DNA from: Planococcus plakortidis
Lineage (GTDB): Bacteria; Bacillota; Bacilli; Bacillales_A; Planococcaceae
Length of the DNA stretch: 64,000 nt
NCBI RefSeq assembly: GCF_001687605.2
Contig: NZ_CP016539.2
Coordinates: 1,332,501 to 1,396,500 of the forward strand
Reading direction: 5' to 3'
Within the stretch, counting starts at the first letter, position 1. The number at the start of each line of letters is the position of its first letter. The notes beneath the pieces were generated by a model that had not been told where the DNA came from, did no database searches, and saw only the letters and a list, made by a program, of their open reading frames with translations. Below, piece after piece: positions 1-9,922 of the stretch. The position numbers and the translations under genes are program-made.

Positions 1-35
1 CAAAGATAAGGTCTCCCGTAGGTCGATCTTATCTT

Positions 36-192
36 TCCTGCGGGAATAGCGGGTTTGAGAGACCCTACAGGCAATGAATGAGCGAAGCTATGCTGAGCCT
101 ATTCATTTGCGACGCATCTGCTGGCAGATGTGGGAGCACAAGGGTTTTCGGTAGCGACCGAGGAGGCTCGATTCCCGCCCGCGGAAAGCGAT
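36..192. repeat. Dispersed intergenic repeat, family 2, copy 1
   Basis: This stretch shares several blocks, in the same order, with 50487-50602: a GGGTTTGAGAGACCC block (51-65), an AATGAGCG block, a GAGGAGGCTCGAT block near 160-172 and CCGCGGAAAGCG near 180-190. The inner arms GCGGG (49-53) and CCCGC (174-178) are complementary; at the other copy the arms read GTGGG/CCCAC, so the pairing is kept while a base pair changes. Similar GGAGGCT...CCGCGGAAAGCG repeats are, as I recall, common between genes of Bacillales. A 75-codon reading frame across it looks non-coding. Confidence 0.6.
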
Positions 193-240
193 CAATAAGC
201 TTTGGAAAATACGACTTCATAACTTTCTCGACAGCTTGGA

Positions 241-271
241 CTGCATTTCTTAAAAAGAAATGCAGTTTTTT
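241..271 (+). terminator. Intrinsic terminator of the upstream unit
   Basis: CTGCATTTCTT (241-251), a three-base loop and AAGAAATGCAG (255-265) form an 11-bp stem followed by six T. It would end transcription entering from left of the window and isolates the GntR-accDA unit. The rest of 1-357 holds only the repeat, this hairpin, a weak promoter candidate (273-301) and the operator; I see no gene. Confidence 0.8.
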
Positions 272-312
272 CTTTACGGCGGCCGAAATTTTTTGTAGAG
301 TATAGGAAGATT

Positions 313-327
313 AGTGGTCAGACCACT
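313..327. promoter_or_regulatory. GntR-type operator upstream of accDA operon
   Basis: AGTGGTCAGACCACT is a perfect 7-1-7 inverted repeat. Its TGGTC-n-GACCA core matches the operator form known for FadR-subfamily GntR regulators. It lies 30 bp before the regulator's start and just after a plausible promoter (TTTACG 273-278, 17 bp, TAGAGT 296-301, which is weak), a position suited to repression. Autoregulation is inferred from the position. Confidence 0.65.
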
Positions 328-357
328 TTCAAAAAAATGGAAACAAAAGGAGTTTTC

Positions 358-999
358 ATGAATCAGCCAAAGCGCTATTTAAATATCGTAAGTGAAATGC
401 GGGACATGATTCGGGAACAGGACATCCGGCCGGGCGACCGGATCCCGTCGGAACGGGAGCTGGCCGAGAAGCTGGCGGTCGGTCGTTCGACGATCCGCGA
501 GGCACTCCGGAGCCTGGAGTTGCTGGGGCTTATCGAAACACGACGCGGTGAAGGGACATTTTTGGCCGATCCGAGAAAGCACCGGCTTGTGGAATTGTTG
601 GCGACCTTCATACTGCAGGACAACAAGACGCTGGAAGATGTCCGCGTGACGATGTGCATACACGAAACCGCAGCCATCCAGGCGATCTGCGCAAGCGACG
701 CCGCGAAACTGCCTGTATGGGAAAGTTTCCGTGAACGGCTCGATGGCCATGAGTTCATAAGGGAGGATTTCGTCCGTGAATTGATGGTGCTGTCAGGCAA
801 CCGCCTATCGTTGAAAATCTGGTTCTTATTGAAGCAATACGGGGGCAATCCGTACGATGGCGAAGTCACGACGGAAGAGAAAACCCTGCTGAAGAATATC
901 CTGCAGGCGATCGAAAAACAGGATGCCGAAACAGCCATCCGGGATTTTAAAGCCTGGAGCAGCGTCTTAATCAAAGGAGAGAATGCACAATGGCAATGA
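358..999 (+). CDS. GntR/FadR-family transcriptional regulator
   Basis: The 213-residue product has an N-terminal winged helix (about residues 5-70) with the GntR signature [20 protein letters not shown] followed by [11 protein letters not shown], and an alpha-helical C-terminal region expected to bind a ligand. ATG 358 is chosen over the in-frame ATG 337 because AAAAGGAG lies 5 bp before 358 and nothing suitable precedes 337. The gene overlaps accD by 10 bp, so it is probably translated with accDA and may tune malonyl-CoA production. A perfect TGGTC/GACCA operator sits upstream. The effector cannot be read from the sequence; an acyl-CoA or an organic acid would be typical of the subfamily. 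The C-terminal domain is short and divergent. Confidence 0.85.
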   Translation: MNQPKRYLNIVSEMRDMIREQDIRPGDRIPSERELAEKLAVGRSTIREALRSLELLGLIETRRGEGTFLADPRKHRLVELLATFILQDNKTLEDVRVTMCIHETAAIQAICASDAAKLPVWESFRERLDGHEFIREDFVRELMVLSGNRLSLKIWFLLKQYGGNPYDGEVTTEEKTLLKNILQAIEKQDAETAIRDFKAWSSVLIKGENAQWQ

Positions 1000-1862
1000 T
1001 ACGCGATATATTCAAGCGAAAACGAGATGAAAAAGAAGCGACGATACCGTCCAAAGCGGCAAAAGATGTGCCGGAGGGTTTGATGACGAAATGCCCGAAC
1101 TGCAAGCACATCACCTTGACGAAGGAATTGGAGAATCTGAACAAAGTATGCCCGAAATGCGACCATCATTTCAAAATGACGGCCCATGAACGAATTGTGC
1201 ATCTGATGGATGATTCAAGCTTCGAATCGGTGGATGATCATTTGAAATCGGGAAACCCGTTGAATTTCCCGGGGTATAGCGAAAAAGTCCAGGCCGACAG
1301 TGAAAAGACCGGCTTGAACGAGGCGGTGCTCACAGGGACCGGTTCGATTAAAGGCCAGCAAGTAGTCGTGGCCGTAATGGATTCACATTTTAGAATGGGG
1401 TCGATGGGTTCGGTCGTAGGCGAGAAAATCACCCGTGCAGTTGAACTGGCCACCCGATTGAAAGTGCCGTTTTTGATCTTCACGGCAAGCGGCGGGGCGC
1501 GTATGCAAGAAGGCGTCTTATCGCTCATGCAGATGGCCAAGACGAGCGTCGCGTTAAAGCGCCATTCCAATGAAGGCTTGCTATTCGTCTCGATCTTGAC
1601 GCATCCGACAACTGGCGGCGTGTCCGCGAGCTTTGCTTCTGTCGGCGACATCAATTTGGCGGAGCCGAAAGCGTTGATCGGATTCGCGGGGCGCCGTGTC
1701 ATCGAGCAAACTGTGCGCGAGAAATTGCCGGAAGACTTCCAGACGGCGGAATTCCTACTGGATCACGGCCAACTCGATGCGGTTGTGCATCGCCAGAAAA
1801 TGCGCGAGACTTTATCGACCATCGTACGCTTGCATGTGAAAGGGGCTGAATCCGATGTCTAA
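990..1862 (+). CDS. accD: Acetyl-CoA carboxylase carboxyltransferase, beta subunit
   Basis: AccD forms the carboxyltransferase with AccA and moves the carboxyl group from biotin-BCCP to acetyl-CoA, giving malonyl-CoA for fatty-acid synthesis in the cytoplasm. The 290-residue protein has the family's N-terminal zinc ribbon (KCPNCK and VCPKCDHHF, about residues 34-60) and the crotonase-like core with [12 protein letters not shown] and [19 protein letters not shown] lies about 10 bp upstream of the ATG. The start overlaps the GntR gene and the stop overlaps accA by 8 bp, the usual coupling of two subunits made in equal amounts. Length and motifs are normal. Confidence 0.97.
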   Translation: MAMIRDIFKRKRDEKEATIPSKAAKDVPEGLMTKCPNCKHITLTKELENLNKVCPKCDHHFKMTAHERIVHLMDDSSFESVDDHLKSGNPLNFPGYSEKVQADSEKTGLNEAVLTGTGSIKGQQVVVAVMDSHFRMGSMGSVVGEKITRAVELATRLKVPFLIFTASGGARMQEGVLSLMQMAKTSVALKRHSNEGLLFVSILTHPTTGGVSASFASVGDINLAEPKALIGFAGRRVIEQTVREKLPEDFQTAEFLLDHGQLDAVVHRQKMRETLSTIVRLHVKGAESDV

Positions 1863-2820
1863 AAAGAAAATGAAGACGATGGCATTTGAAGAACCGCTGA
1901 TCGAATTGAGAAAGAAGATTTCCGAGCTGAAGGAATATACGGAAACGGCAGATGTCGACCTCAGTTCAGAAATCACTTCCCTCGAACAGCGTTTCGCTAA
2001 GCTAGAACAAGAGATTTATGAAAACATGAAGCCCTGGGACCGTGTCCAGGTGGCGCGCCATCCTGAACGCCCGACGACTTTGGATTATTTGCCGCTCATC
2101 TTCAAGGATTTCATTGAATTGCATGGAGACCGGGTCTACGGAGATGATGAAGCGATCATCGGCGGCATCGGGAGTTTTGAAGGGCAGCCGGTAACGATCA
2201 TCGGCCATCAGCGCGGCAAGGATACAAAAGAAAACGTCCGCCGCAATTTCGGGATGCCGCATCCTGAAGGCTACCGGAAAGCGTTGCGCTTGATGAAGCA
2301 GGCGGAGAAATTCGGCCGCCCGGTCATTTGCCTGATCGATACGAAAGGCGCATATCCAGGGAAGGCTGCGGAAGAACGCGGGCAAAGCGAAGCGATCGCC
2401 CGTAACCTCGTGGAGATGGCAGGGCTTGAAGTGCCGGTGCTGTCAATCGTCATCGGGGAAGGCGGCAGCGGCGGGGCACTCGCGCTTGGCGTCGGCAACC
2501 ACATCCTGATGCTTGAAAACTCGACGTTCTCGGTCATTTCACCGGAAGGGGCCGCATCGATTCTTTGGAAAGATGCAGCGCTTGCGAAAACCGCAGCGGA
2601 AGCCATGAAGATTACGGCTCCAGATCTATTGGAAATGGGGATTATCGAGCATATGATTCCAGAAGTCCGCGGGGGCGCCCATCACGACACGGCCCGCCAG
2701 GCCCAATTGATCAGCGGTGCCATCCGTCATTCATTGAAGGAACTGGAAAGCATGGATGCACAACAATTGATTGCCCAGCGATACGAGAAATTCAGGTCAA
2801 TCGGTGTCTTTTCGGAATAA
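1855..2820 (+). CDS. accA: Acetyl-CoA carboxylase carboxyltransferase, alpha subunit
   Basis: AccA is the partner of AccD and carries the CoA-side half of the carboxyltransferase site. The 321-residue protein shows the family hallmarks: a helical N-terminal region, [16 protein letters not shown], the [17 protein letters not shown] strand, and the glycine-rich oxyanion loop [16 protein letters not shown] followed by [13 protein letters not shown]. It starts inside accD (8-bp overlap) and is followed directly by a strong terminator, so accDA ends here. Fatty-acid synthesis in Bacillales is mainly set by FapR; here the GntR gene at the head of the operon suggests an additional input. Confidence 0.97.
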   Translation: MSKKKMKTMAFEEPLIELRKKISELKEYTETADVDLSSEITSLEQRFAKLEQEIYENMKPWDRVQVARHPERPTTLDYLPLIFKDFIELHGDRVYGDDEAIIGGIGSFEGQPVTIIGHQRGKDTKENVRRNFGMPHPEGYRKALRLMKQAEKFGRPVICLIDTKGAYPGKAAEERGQSEAIARNLVEMAGLEVPVLSIVIGEGGSGGALALGVGNHILMLENSTFSVISPEGAASILWKDAALAKTAAEAMKITAPDLLEMGIIEHMIPEVRGGAHHDTARQAQLISGAIRHSLKELESMDAQQLIAQRYEKFRSIGVFSE

Positions 2821-2826
2821 CAATCA

Positions 2827-2849
2827 GGCCGCACAGAGCGGCCTTTTTT
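2827..2849 (+). terminator. Terminator after accA
   Basis: GGCCGC, loop ACAGA, GCGGCC, then a run of T: a 6-bp G+C stem with a U-tract seven bases after the accA stop codon. Confidence 0.9.
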
Positions 2850-2878
2850 ATTTTTTCAAATCCAGCAAAAAACCCATG

Positions 2879-2925
2879 CCACGCAGGAGTTCTGGACTGA
2901 CAGCACAGGCCCTGCGTGGTAAGGT
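2879..2925 (+). promoter_or_regulatory. pfkA promoter wrapped in an inverted repeat
   Basis: CTGACA (2897-2902), a 17-bp spacer and TAAGGT (2920-2925) with an extended TG at 2917-2918 form a plausible sigma-A promoter. A perfect 9-bp inverted repeat, CCACGCAGG (2879-2887) and CCTGCGTGG (2911-2919), brackets the -35 box and abuts the -10 box. The arrangement resembles an operator occluding the promoter; no regulator is known to me for this sequence. Confidence 0.55.
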
Positions 2926-2931
2926 GAATAA

Positions 2932-3921
<990 letters not shown>

Positions 3922-3943
3922 ACAGTTAATTGGAGTGAGTCTA

Positions 3944-5704
3944 TTGAGAAAAACGAAAATCGTCTGCACCATTGGGCCGGCAAGTGAATCACCGGAAGTA
4001 TTGGAACAATTGATGAAAGCGGGCATGAACGTAGCACGCCTGAACTTCTCGCATGGCGACCATGAGGAGCACGCCTTGCGCATCAAACGCATCCGCGAAG
4101 CTTCTGAAAAGACCGGCATCACAGTAGGGATCCTTTTGGATACAAAAGGCCCGGAAATCAGAACCCATAAAATGGAAAATGATGCCATCGAACTCGAAAC
4201 CGACCAGGAAATCACGATTTCCATGACAGAAGTGCTGGGCACGAAAGAAATGTTCTCAATCACTTATGATAAATTGATCGAAGATGTCCATGAAGGCTCC
4301 ATAATCCTGCTGGATGACGGCCTGATCGAATTGCGCGTGACAAGCATCGATAAAGAACGCGGCCAGATCCATACGATCGTTGAAAATGCCGGCACGCTGA
4401 AAACGAAAAAAGGCGTCAACGTTCCTGGAGTTTCCGTTCAATTGCCGGGCATCACCGACAAAGACGCGGCTGATCTTTTGTTCGGGATTGAACAGGACGT
4501 CGATTTTGTCGCAGCTTCATTTGTCCGCAGACGTTCTGATGTCATGGAAATCCGTAGCCTGCTGGAACAAAACAATGGTTCTCACATCCAAATCATCCCG
4601 AAAATCGAAAACCAGGAAGGCGTCGACAATCTGGATGAAATTATCATGGTGTCTGACGGCTTGATGGTGGCGCGTGGAGACCTTGGGGTGGAAATTCCAG
4701 CGGAAGAAGTGCCGATCGTCCAGAAATCGATGATCGACAAATGCAATAGCGCAGGGAAGCCGGTCATCACGGCTACCCAGATGCTGGATTCCATGCAGCG
4801 CAACCCGCGTCCGACGCGTGCGGAAGCGAGCGATGTAGCGAACGCCATTTTTGATGGCACCGATGCGATCATGCTATCGGGTGAAACGGCAGCGGGGCTT
4901 TACCCGGTGGAGTCGGTCGAAACGATGCACCGCATCGCCGAAACGACTGAAGCTGCCCTGAACCATAAGCAAATCGTTTCCAACCGCCGGAAGGAAAAAG
5001 AATCGAACATGACAGAAGCGATCGGCCAAGCTGTCGCATACACCGCCCTGAATTTGCGCGTGCAGGCAATCCTTGCGCCGACCGAAAGCGGCCATACGGC
5101 AAAAATGATATCCAAGTACCGTCCGGGCTCGCCTGTCATCGCAGTGACATCGACTGCCCGTACTGCACGTAAATTGACATTGATCTGGGGCGTGCAGCCG
5201 ATTGTCGGGACACGCGTCGAATCGACGGATGAAATGCTTGAAGTCGCAGTAGAAGAAGCGCTTAAGCACGGATTAATCAAGCATGGAGACCTAGTGATCA
5301 TCACAGCTGGTGTTCCAGTCGGCGAAGCTGGCACGACCAACTTGATGAAACTGCGCGTCATCGGCGATATTTTGGCAAAAGGCCAAGGCATCGGCAAGAA
5401 TGTCGGCTTTGGGGAAGCGGTTGTCGTACGCAATGCTGAAGAGGCATTGGCGATGGATACCGAAGGAAAGATCATCGTCACGTACGGCACCGACCGCGAT
5501 ATGATGGATGCCATCAATAATTGCTCAGGCATCGTGACGGAAGAGGGCGGCTTGACAAGCCATGCTGCGGTCGTTGGGCTGAGCCTTGGGATCCCGGTGA
5601 TTGTCGGCGTCAAAGATGCGGTGGCGAAAGTGGAATCCGGCCAGGAAATCACGATCGATGCGGATGCCGGTGTCATTTACCACGGTCATGCAAGCGTATT
5701 GTAA
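3944..5704 (+). CDS. pyk: Pyruvate kinase, Bacillus type with extra C-terminal domain
   Basis: Pyk converts phosphoenolpyruvate and ADP to pyruvate and ATP. TTG 3944 is preferred to the in-frame GTG 3935 because GGAGTGA (3932-3938) is 5 bp upstream and the product then begins [15 protein letters not shown], as in relatives. The 586-residue length fits the Bacillus form, which carries an added PEP-utiliser-like domain (about residues 475-586; [18 protein letters not shown] carries the swivelling-domain TSHA signature). Core motifs [16 protein letters not shown] and [12 protein letters not shown] hold the catalytic lysine and metal ligands. It lies 22 bp after pfkA and is probably cotranscribed. 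Confidence 0.96.
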   Translation: MRKTKIVCTIGPASESPEVLEQLMKAGMNVARLNFSHGDHEEHALRIKRIREASEKTGITVGILLDTKGPEIRTHKMENDAIELETDQEITISMTEVLGTKEMFSITYDKLIEDVHEGSIILLDDGLIELRVTSIDKERGQIHTIVENAGTLKTKKGVNVPGVSVQLPGITDKDAADLLFGIEQDVDFVAASFVRRRSDVMEIRSLLEQNNGSHIQIIPKIENQEGVDNLDEIIMVSDGLMVARGDLGVEIPAEEVPIVQKSMIDKCNSAGKPVITATQMLDSMQRNPRPTRAEASDVANAIFDGTDAIMLSGETAAGLYPVESVETMHRIAETTEAALNHKQIVSNRRKEKESNMTEAIGQAVAYTALNLRVQAILAPTESGHTAKMISKYRPGSPVIAVTSTARTARKLTLIWGVQPIVGTRVESTDEMLEVAVEEALKHGLIKHGDLVIITAGVPVGEAGTTNLMKLRVIGDILAKGQGIGKNVGFGEAVVVRNAEEALAMDTEGKIIVTYGTDRDMMDAINNCSGIVTEEGGLTSHAAVVGLSLGIPVIVGVKDAVAKVESGQEITIDADAGVIYHGHASVL

Positions 5705-5728
5705 AGAAATTGTGGAGGCCGATTGACT

Positions 5729-6115
5729 ATGATGAAGTGGATTTTCCTGGCATTGGTGATCGTACCGACTCTTGAGCTTGCGATTTTGATCTGGGCAGGC
5801 GGGCAGATCGGATTTTTCTGGACGCTTGCGTTGATTGTCGCGACTGGGCTGCTCGGCGCTTATTTGGCGAAACGCCAGGGGCTTAAAGCGATACGGGACA
5901 TACAGTTGAGCATGAGCCAGATGCAGCCTCCCGGCGACCGCCTGATCGGCGCGGCCTTTATCCTGGTCGGCGGCGCTTTGCTGCTGACACCGGGATTCAT
6001 TTCGGATGCAGTCGGCTTCAGCTTGTTGTTCGGGCCGACGCAGAAGCTCTACAAGCCGTTCGTTTACCGGATGCTTCAGAAGAAGATGAAAAATACCCGG
6101 ATTATCGTAGGATAA
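5729..6115 (+). CDS. fxsA: FxsA family membrane protein
   Basis: The 128-residue protein has hydrophobic segments at about residues 3-22, 27-47 and 72-95 and a basic C-terminal tail, with the FxsA-type central region GLLGAYLAKRQGLKAIRD. E. coli FxsA modulates phage F exclusion; its normal role is unknown and it is probably cytoplasmic-membrane housekeeping. GGAGG (5714-5718) serves ATG 5729; a TTG at 5723 is only 4 bp from it. It follows pyk by 24 bp, as the counterpart ytzA does in B. subtilis, where ytvI comes next; here no ytvI is present before citZ. A hairpin overlaps its 3' end (6097-6121) but lacks a T-run. Confidence 0.8.
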   Translation: MMKWIFLALVIVPTLELAILIWAGGQIGFFWTLALIVATGLLGAYLAKRQGLKAIRDIQLSMSQMQPPGDRLIGAAFILVGGALLLTPGFISDAVGFSLLFGPTQKLYKPFVYRMLQKKMKNTRIIVG

Positions 6116-6156
6116 TTCCGGGTACATTCATCATTAGGCAATCGTTTTTAAATTTT

Positions 6157-6199
6157 ACCAAGCGTTTTCATTCACAAATTGTACAAAGTTGATTATAAT
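6157..6199 (+). promoter_or_regulatory. citZ promoter with upstream cre-like site
   Basis: TTCACA (6171-6176), a 17-bp spacer and TATAAT (6194-6199) give a strong sigma-A promoter. Directly upstream, ACCAAGCGTTTTCA (6157-6170) matches the CcpA cre consensus TGWAARCGYTWNCA at 11 of 14 positions, with a perfect right half. CcpA represses citZ in B. subtilis, so glucose repression is likely. The leader of about 95 nt carries a run of ten T (6256-6265) inside an imperfect inverted repeat. Confidence 0.65.
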
Positions 6200-6301
6200 G
6201 ACTAGGTAAGTCCATTTACGGAAAAGTGCATGAAAGCAGATGGCTCATTATTCTGTTTTTTTTTTGGAATGATGAAGTAGAATGTAGAAGGAGAGATTTA
6301 C

Positions 6302-7417
6302 ATGACATCATCAAAAGGTTTAGAAGGTGTAGTCGCAACACAATCGGCGATCAGTTCGATCATCGATGATACCCTTACATACGTCGGCTACAATATCGAC
6401 GATCTGGCGGACAACGCCAGCTTCGAAGAAGTGATCTACCTATTGTGGCACCAGCGTTTGCCGAAGGCGGACGAACTGGCCGAGCTCAAACAGCAGCTCG
6501 CGGACAACATGGCCGTACCGCAAGCGGTACTGGACCACTTCAAGACATACGACATCAAGAACGTCCACCCGATGGCGGCACTGCGCACTGCGGTCTCCAT
6601 GCTCGGCCTCTTCGATGAAGAAGCCGAAGTGATGGAACCGGAAGCAAACTACCGCAAAGCGGTGAAGATCCAGGCGAAGATCTCGACGCTCGTGACGGCA
6701 TTCGGCCGCATCCGCGCAGGGAAAGAGCCGATCCAGCCGAAAACGGACTACAGCTTCGCAGCGAACTTCCTATACATGCTGTCCGGCGAAGAGCCAAAAG
6801 ACATTGAAGTCGAAGCCTTCAACAAAGCGCTCGTGCTTCACGCAGATCACGAGCTGAACGCATCGACGTTCACGGCGCGTGTGGCGGTCGCGACCTTGTC
6901 TGACGTCTACTCCGGCGTAACCGCTGCGATCGGCGCCTTGAAAGGCCCGCTCCATGGCGGCGCTAACGAGCAGGTCATGAAGATGCTCACGGAAATCGGC
7001 TCTGTCGACAACGTCGAGCCTGTAATCAAGGAAAAGCTTGCGAACAAAGAGAAGATCATGGGCTTCGGCCACCGTGTCTATCGCCAAGGCGACCCGCGCG
7101 CGAAACATTTGCGCGACATGTCGAAAAAGCTCACCGAGCTTCGCGGCGAATCGAAATGGTATGAAATGTCCGTGAAAATCGAGGAATTGGTGACAAGCGA
7201 AAAACCGCTTCCGCCAAACGTCGATTTCTACTCGGCATCCGTCTACCATTCGCTCGACATCGAGCACGACCTGTTCACGCCGATCTTCGCGGTCTCCCGT
7301 GCCTCGGGCTGGCTCGCGCATATCCTGGAGCAATACTCGAACAACCGCTTGATCCGCCCGCGTGCGGAATACATCGGGCCTGGCATGCAGACCTACGTGC
7401 CGGTTGAAGAACGTTAA
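6302..7417 (+). CDS. citZ: Citrate synthase
   Basis: CitZ condenses oxaloacetate and acetyl-CoA to citrate, the entry step of the TCA cycle. The 371-residue protein is of the short Gram-positive type, with the catalytic histidines in LHADHELNASTF and GFGHRVYR, the PLHGGANE loop, and a catalytic Asp in PNVDFYS. AAGGAG lies 8 bp before the ATG. It heads the citZ-icd-mdh set. The codon choice is unusually rich in G/C-ending codons (gcg, ctc, acg), clearly different from icd immediately downstream. Confidence 0.97.
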   Translation: MTSSKGLEGVVATQSAISSIIDDTLTYVGYNIDDLADNASFEEVIYLLWHQRLPKADELAELKQQLADNMAVPQAVLDHFKTYDIKNVHPMAALRTAVSMLGLFDEEAEVMEPEANYRKAVKIQAKISTLVTAFGRIRAGKEPIQPKTDYSFAANFLYMLSGEEPKDIEVEAFNKALVLHADHELNASTFTARVAVATLSDVYSGVTAAIGALKGPLHGGANEQVMKMLTEIGSVDNVEPVIKEKLANKEKIMGFGHRVYRQGDPRAKHLRDMSKKLTELRGESKWYEMSVKIEELVTSEKPLPPNVDFYSASVYHSLDIEHDLFTPIFAVSRASGWLAHILEQYSNNRLIRPRAEYIGPGMQTYVPVEER

Positions 7418-7443
7418 TCTAAGCAATATAATAAAATTTGATG

Positions 7444-7465
7444 GGGCTGTCACACTGTGCAGCCC
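7444..7465 (+). other. Intercistronic hairpin between citZ and icd
   Basis: GGGCTG and CAGCCC enclose an inner CACA-C-TGTG stem, giving about 10 pairs with one bulged T and a one-base loop. No T-run follows, so it is unlikely to terminate; it lies 15 bp before the icd ribosome site. It could block 3' exonucleases or mark a processing site that sets the citZ:icd ratio. Confidence 0.55.
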
Positions 7466-7495
7466 TATGACTTTGAACTCAGGAGGAACTTACAC

Positions 7496-8764
7496 ATGAC
7501 GAACGGCGAAAAAATTTCTGTAGAAAATGGCGTCTTGAACGTCCCTAATAACGCGGTTATCCCATTCATTATCGGTGATGGAACTGGACCGGATATCTGG
7601 AATGCAGCTTCACGCGTACTTGAAGAAGCGGTAAACAAAGCTTATAACGGCGAAAAATCAATCGTATGGAAAGAAGTTTTGGCTGGCCAAAAAGCTTTCG
7701 ACGAAACAGGCGAGTGGCTTCCACAAGAAACGCTTGACGTTATCCGCGAATACTTGATCGCAATCAAAGGACCGCTTACTACGCCAATCGGCGGCGGTAT
7801 CCGTTCATTGAACGTGGCACTTCGCCAAGAGCTAGACCTATACACTTGCTTGCGTCCTGTACGCTATTTCGAAGGCGTGCCTTCACCGGTTAAACGCCCT
7901 GAAGATACAGACATGGTCATCTTCCGTGAAAACACTGAAGACATCTATGCTGGTATCGAATACGCTAACGGCAGCGACGAAGTGAAAAAATTGATCTCAT
8001 TCCTGACTGACGAAATGGGCGTTAAAAACATCCGCTTCCCTGAATCATCAGGTATCGGCATCAAACCGATTTCTGAAGAAGGAACAAAACGTTTGGTACG
8101 CGCTGCAATCAACTATGCGTTGACTGAAGGCCGCGACTCCGTAACGCTTGTCCACAAAGGGAACATCATGAAGTTCACTGAAGGAGCGTTCAAAAACTGG
8201 GGCTATGAAGTGGCTGAGCAAGAGTTCGGCGATAAAGTCTTCACATGGAACGAATACGATGCAATCAAAGACGAAAAAGGAACTGACGCTGCGAACAAAG
8301 CACAAGAAGAAGCTTTGGCTTCCGGCAAGATCCTTGTCAAAGATTCCATCGCTGATATCTTCCTTCAGCAGATCCTTACACGCCCAAGCGAGTTCGATGT
8401 TGTGGCAACAATGAACTTGAACGGCGACTACATCTCTGATGCGCTTGCTGCCCAAGTCGGCGGAATCGGAATCGCGCCTGGTGCGAACATCAACTATGAC
8501 ACAGGACACGCGATCTTCGAAGCGACTCACGGTACAGCCCCTAAATATGCTGGCCTTGATAAAGTAAACCCATCTTCTGTCATCTTGTCAGGCGTATTGA
8601 TGCTTGAACACCTTGGCTGGTCAGAAGCGGCGAAATTGATCTCTGAATCAATGGAGAAAACAATCGCGTCTAAAGTTGTCACTTATGACTTCGCACGTCT
8701 GATGGACGGCGCAACAGAAGTAAAAACATCTGCATTCGCTGATGAACTAATCAAAAACATGTAA
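7496..8764 (+). CDS. icd: NADP-dependent isocitrate dehydrogenase
   Basis: Icd oxidises isocitrate to 2-oxoglutarate, making NADPH. AGGAGG (7481-7486) fixes ATG 7496; an in-frame GTG at 7457 would run through the hairpin. The 422 residues match the B. subtilis/E. coli type. [19 protein letters not shown] holds the substrate Ser/Asn/Arg cluster, [13 protein letters not shown] the phosphosite loop region, NLNGDYISD the metal aspartates, and [11 protein letters not shown] the cofactor loop. Codon use is the A/T-tolerant style of highly expressed genes, unlike citZ. It is followed by a G+C hairpin with a weak T-run and then mdh. Confidence 0.97.
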   Translation: MTNGEKISVENGVLNVPNNAVIPFIIGDGTGPDIWNAASRVLEEAVNKAYNGEKSIVWKEVLAGQKAFDETGEWLPQETLDVIREYLIAIKGPLTTPIGGGIRSLNVALRQELDLYTCLRPVRYFEGVPSPVKRPEDTDMVIFRENTEDIYAGIEYANGSDEVKKLISFLTDEMGVKNIRFPESSGIGIKPISEEGTKRLVRAAINYALTEGRDSVTLVHKGNIMKFTEGAFKNWGYEVAEQEFGDKVFTWNEYDAIKDEKGTDAANKAQEEALASGKILVKDSIADIFLQQILTRPSEFDVVATMNLNGDYISDALAAQVGGIGIAPGANINYDTGHAIFEATHGTAPKYAGLDKVNPSSVILSGVLMLEHLGWSEAAKLISESMEKTIASKVVTYDFARLMDGATEVKTSAFADELIKNM

Positions 8765-8770
8765 AATGAA

Positions 8771-8797
8771 AGAGGAGGCTCCGGCCTCCTCTTTGTT
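8771..8797 (+). terminator. Hairpin between icd and mdh
   Basis: AGAGGAGGC, loop TCCG, GCCTCCTCT: a 9-bp stem followed by a short, interrupted T stretch. It is probably a partial terminator that reduces read-through into mdh, or a stabilising 3' hairpin for icd. Confidence 0.65.
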
Positions 8798-8826
8798 GTA
8801 TCATCCGACGGAAAGGGGAGTTTTAC

Positions 8827-9765
8827 ATGACATTCAAACGGAAAAAGATTTCGGTAATCGGTTCTGGTTTCACTGGTGCCACGACGGCATTCCTGCTGGC
8901 GCAGAAAGAGTTGGGGGATGTGGTCATCGTCGATATTCCGGCAATGGAAGACCCTGTTAAAGGGAAAGCGCTGGATATGGCAGAAGCGGCACCTGTATTG
9001 AATTTCGATGCACATATTACGGGGACTTCGGATTACGCGGATACGAAAGACTCCGACCTTGTCATCATTACGGCAGGCGTGGCCAGAAAACCGGGCATGA
9101 GCCGTGATGACTTAGTGCAGACCAACCAGAAAGTCATGAAATCCGTTACAAAAGAAATCGTCACTCACTCGCCAAATGCGACAATTCTTGTGCTGACCAA
9201 TCCGGTTGATGCGATGACCTACACTGTTTTCAAAGAATCCGGCTTTCCGAAAGAACGGGTGATCGGCCAGTCCGGGGTGCTCGATTCCGCGCGATTCCGC
9301 AGCTTCGTTGCCGAAGAGCTTAATTTGTCGGTTAAAGACGTTACCGGATTCGTGCTGGGCGGCCATGGAGATGATATGGTGCCGCTTGTCCGCTATTCAT
9401 TCGCCGGAGGCATCCCGCTTGAGACCCTGATTCCGAAAGGGCGCCTCGAGCAAATCGTGGAACGGACTCGAAAAGGCGGTGCCGAAATCGTCGACCTCCT
9501 TGGCAACGGCTCTGCTTATTATGCGCCGGCTGCCTCCTTGGTGGAAATGGCGGAAGCGATCCTGCTTGACCAAAAACGCGTCTTGCCGTCGATTGCCTAT
9601 TTGCAAGGTGAATACGGCATGGATGGAATCTATTTGGGTGTGCCGGCAGTCCTTGGGGCGTCCGGAATCGAGAAGGTCATCGAGATCGAGTTGAATGAAG
9701 AAGAAAAACAAGCGCTCGACAAGTCGGCTGCCTCGGTAAAAGCGGTCATGGATATATTGGCGTAA
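8827..9765 (+). CDS. mdh: Malate dehydrogenase, LDH-like type
   Basis: Mdh interconverts malate and oxaloacetate with NAD. The 312-residue protein belongs to the LDH-like tetrameric MDH group, with the Rossmann loop [17 protein letters not shown], the Asp of VDIP for NAD preference, the substrate arginines in [15 protein letters not shown], catalytic GGHGDDMVP with its His, and the loop [25 protein letters not shown] precedes the ATG. It closes the citZ-icd-mdh run and is followed by a strong terminator. Confidence 0.96.
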   Translation: MTFKRKKISVIGSGFTGATTAFLLAQKELGDVVIVDIPAMEDPVKGKALDMAEAAPVLNFDAHITGTSDYADTKDSDLVIITAGVARKPGMSRDDLVQTNQKVMKSVTKEIVTHSPNATILVLTNPVDAMTYTVFKESGFPKERVIGQSGVLDSARFRSFVAEELNLSVKDVTGFVLGGHGDDMVPLVRYSFAGGIPLETLIPKGRLEQIVERTRKGGAEIVDLLGNGSAYYAPAASLVEMAEAILLDQKRVLPSIAYLQGEYGMDGIYLGVPAVLGASGIEKVIEIELNEEEKQALDKSAASVKAVMDILA

Positions 9766-9772
9766 AACACGG

Positions 9773-9803
9773 AGCCGGGCAGGATTTCCTGTCCGGCTTT
9801 TTC
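9773..9803 (+). terminator. Terminator after mdh
   Basis: AGCCGGGCAGG, loop ATTT, CCTGTCCGGCT form an 11-bp stem with one internal G-T pairing, followed by T5. Confidence 0.9.
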
Positions 9804-9859
9804 TATATATCTATATAAGGGTTCGGCTGTTCATTCAATGGGCAGCAAAGCGAGCGAAC

Positions 9860-9889
9860 TTGCACTTGTGCGCATGGAATTGATACTAT
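9860..9889 (+). promoter_or_regulatory. Promoter of the maoC-phoPR unit
   Basis: TTGCAC (9860-9865), 18 bp, TACTAT (9884-9889). Transcription would begin near 9896, which rules out ATG 9896 as a normally led start and supports GTG 9923. Confidence 0.55.
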
Positions 9890-9922
9890 AAGGATATGAA
9901 ACACCTAGGGGAGGGAAAGCCT

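Noticed and set aside
2-36. Terminator at the left edge
   Set aside because: AAAGATAAG and CTTATCTTT pair with a 17-base loop, but no T-run follows and the upstream gene is outside the window.
78-305. 75-codon plus-strand reading frame at the left edge
   Set aside because: It runs through repeat family 2 and a terminator hairpin, has no ribosome site and an unnatural composition.
4900-5676. 258-codon minus-strand frame opposite pyk
   Set aside because: It is a shadow of the pyk reading frame (Ser/Thr/Pro/Ile-rich translation), with no ribosome site; pyk has full family conservation.
6097-6125. Terminator between fxsA and citZ
   Set aside because: The hairpin ACCCGGATTATC / GATAATTCCGGGT has a bulge and no T-run behind it, and it overlaps the gene's end; termination is not supported.
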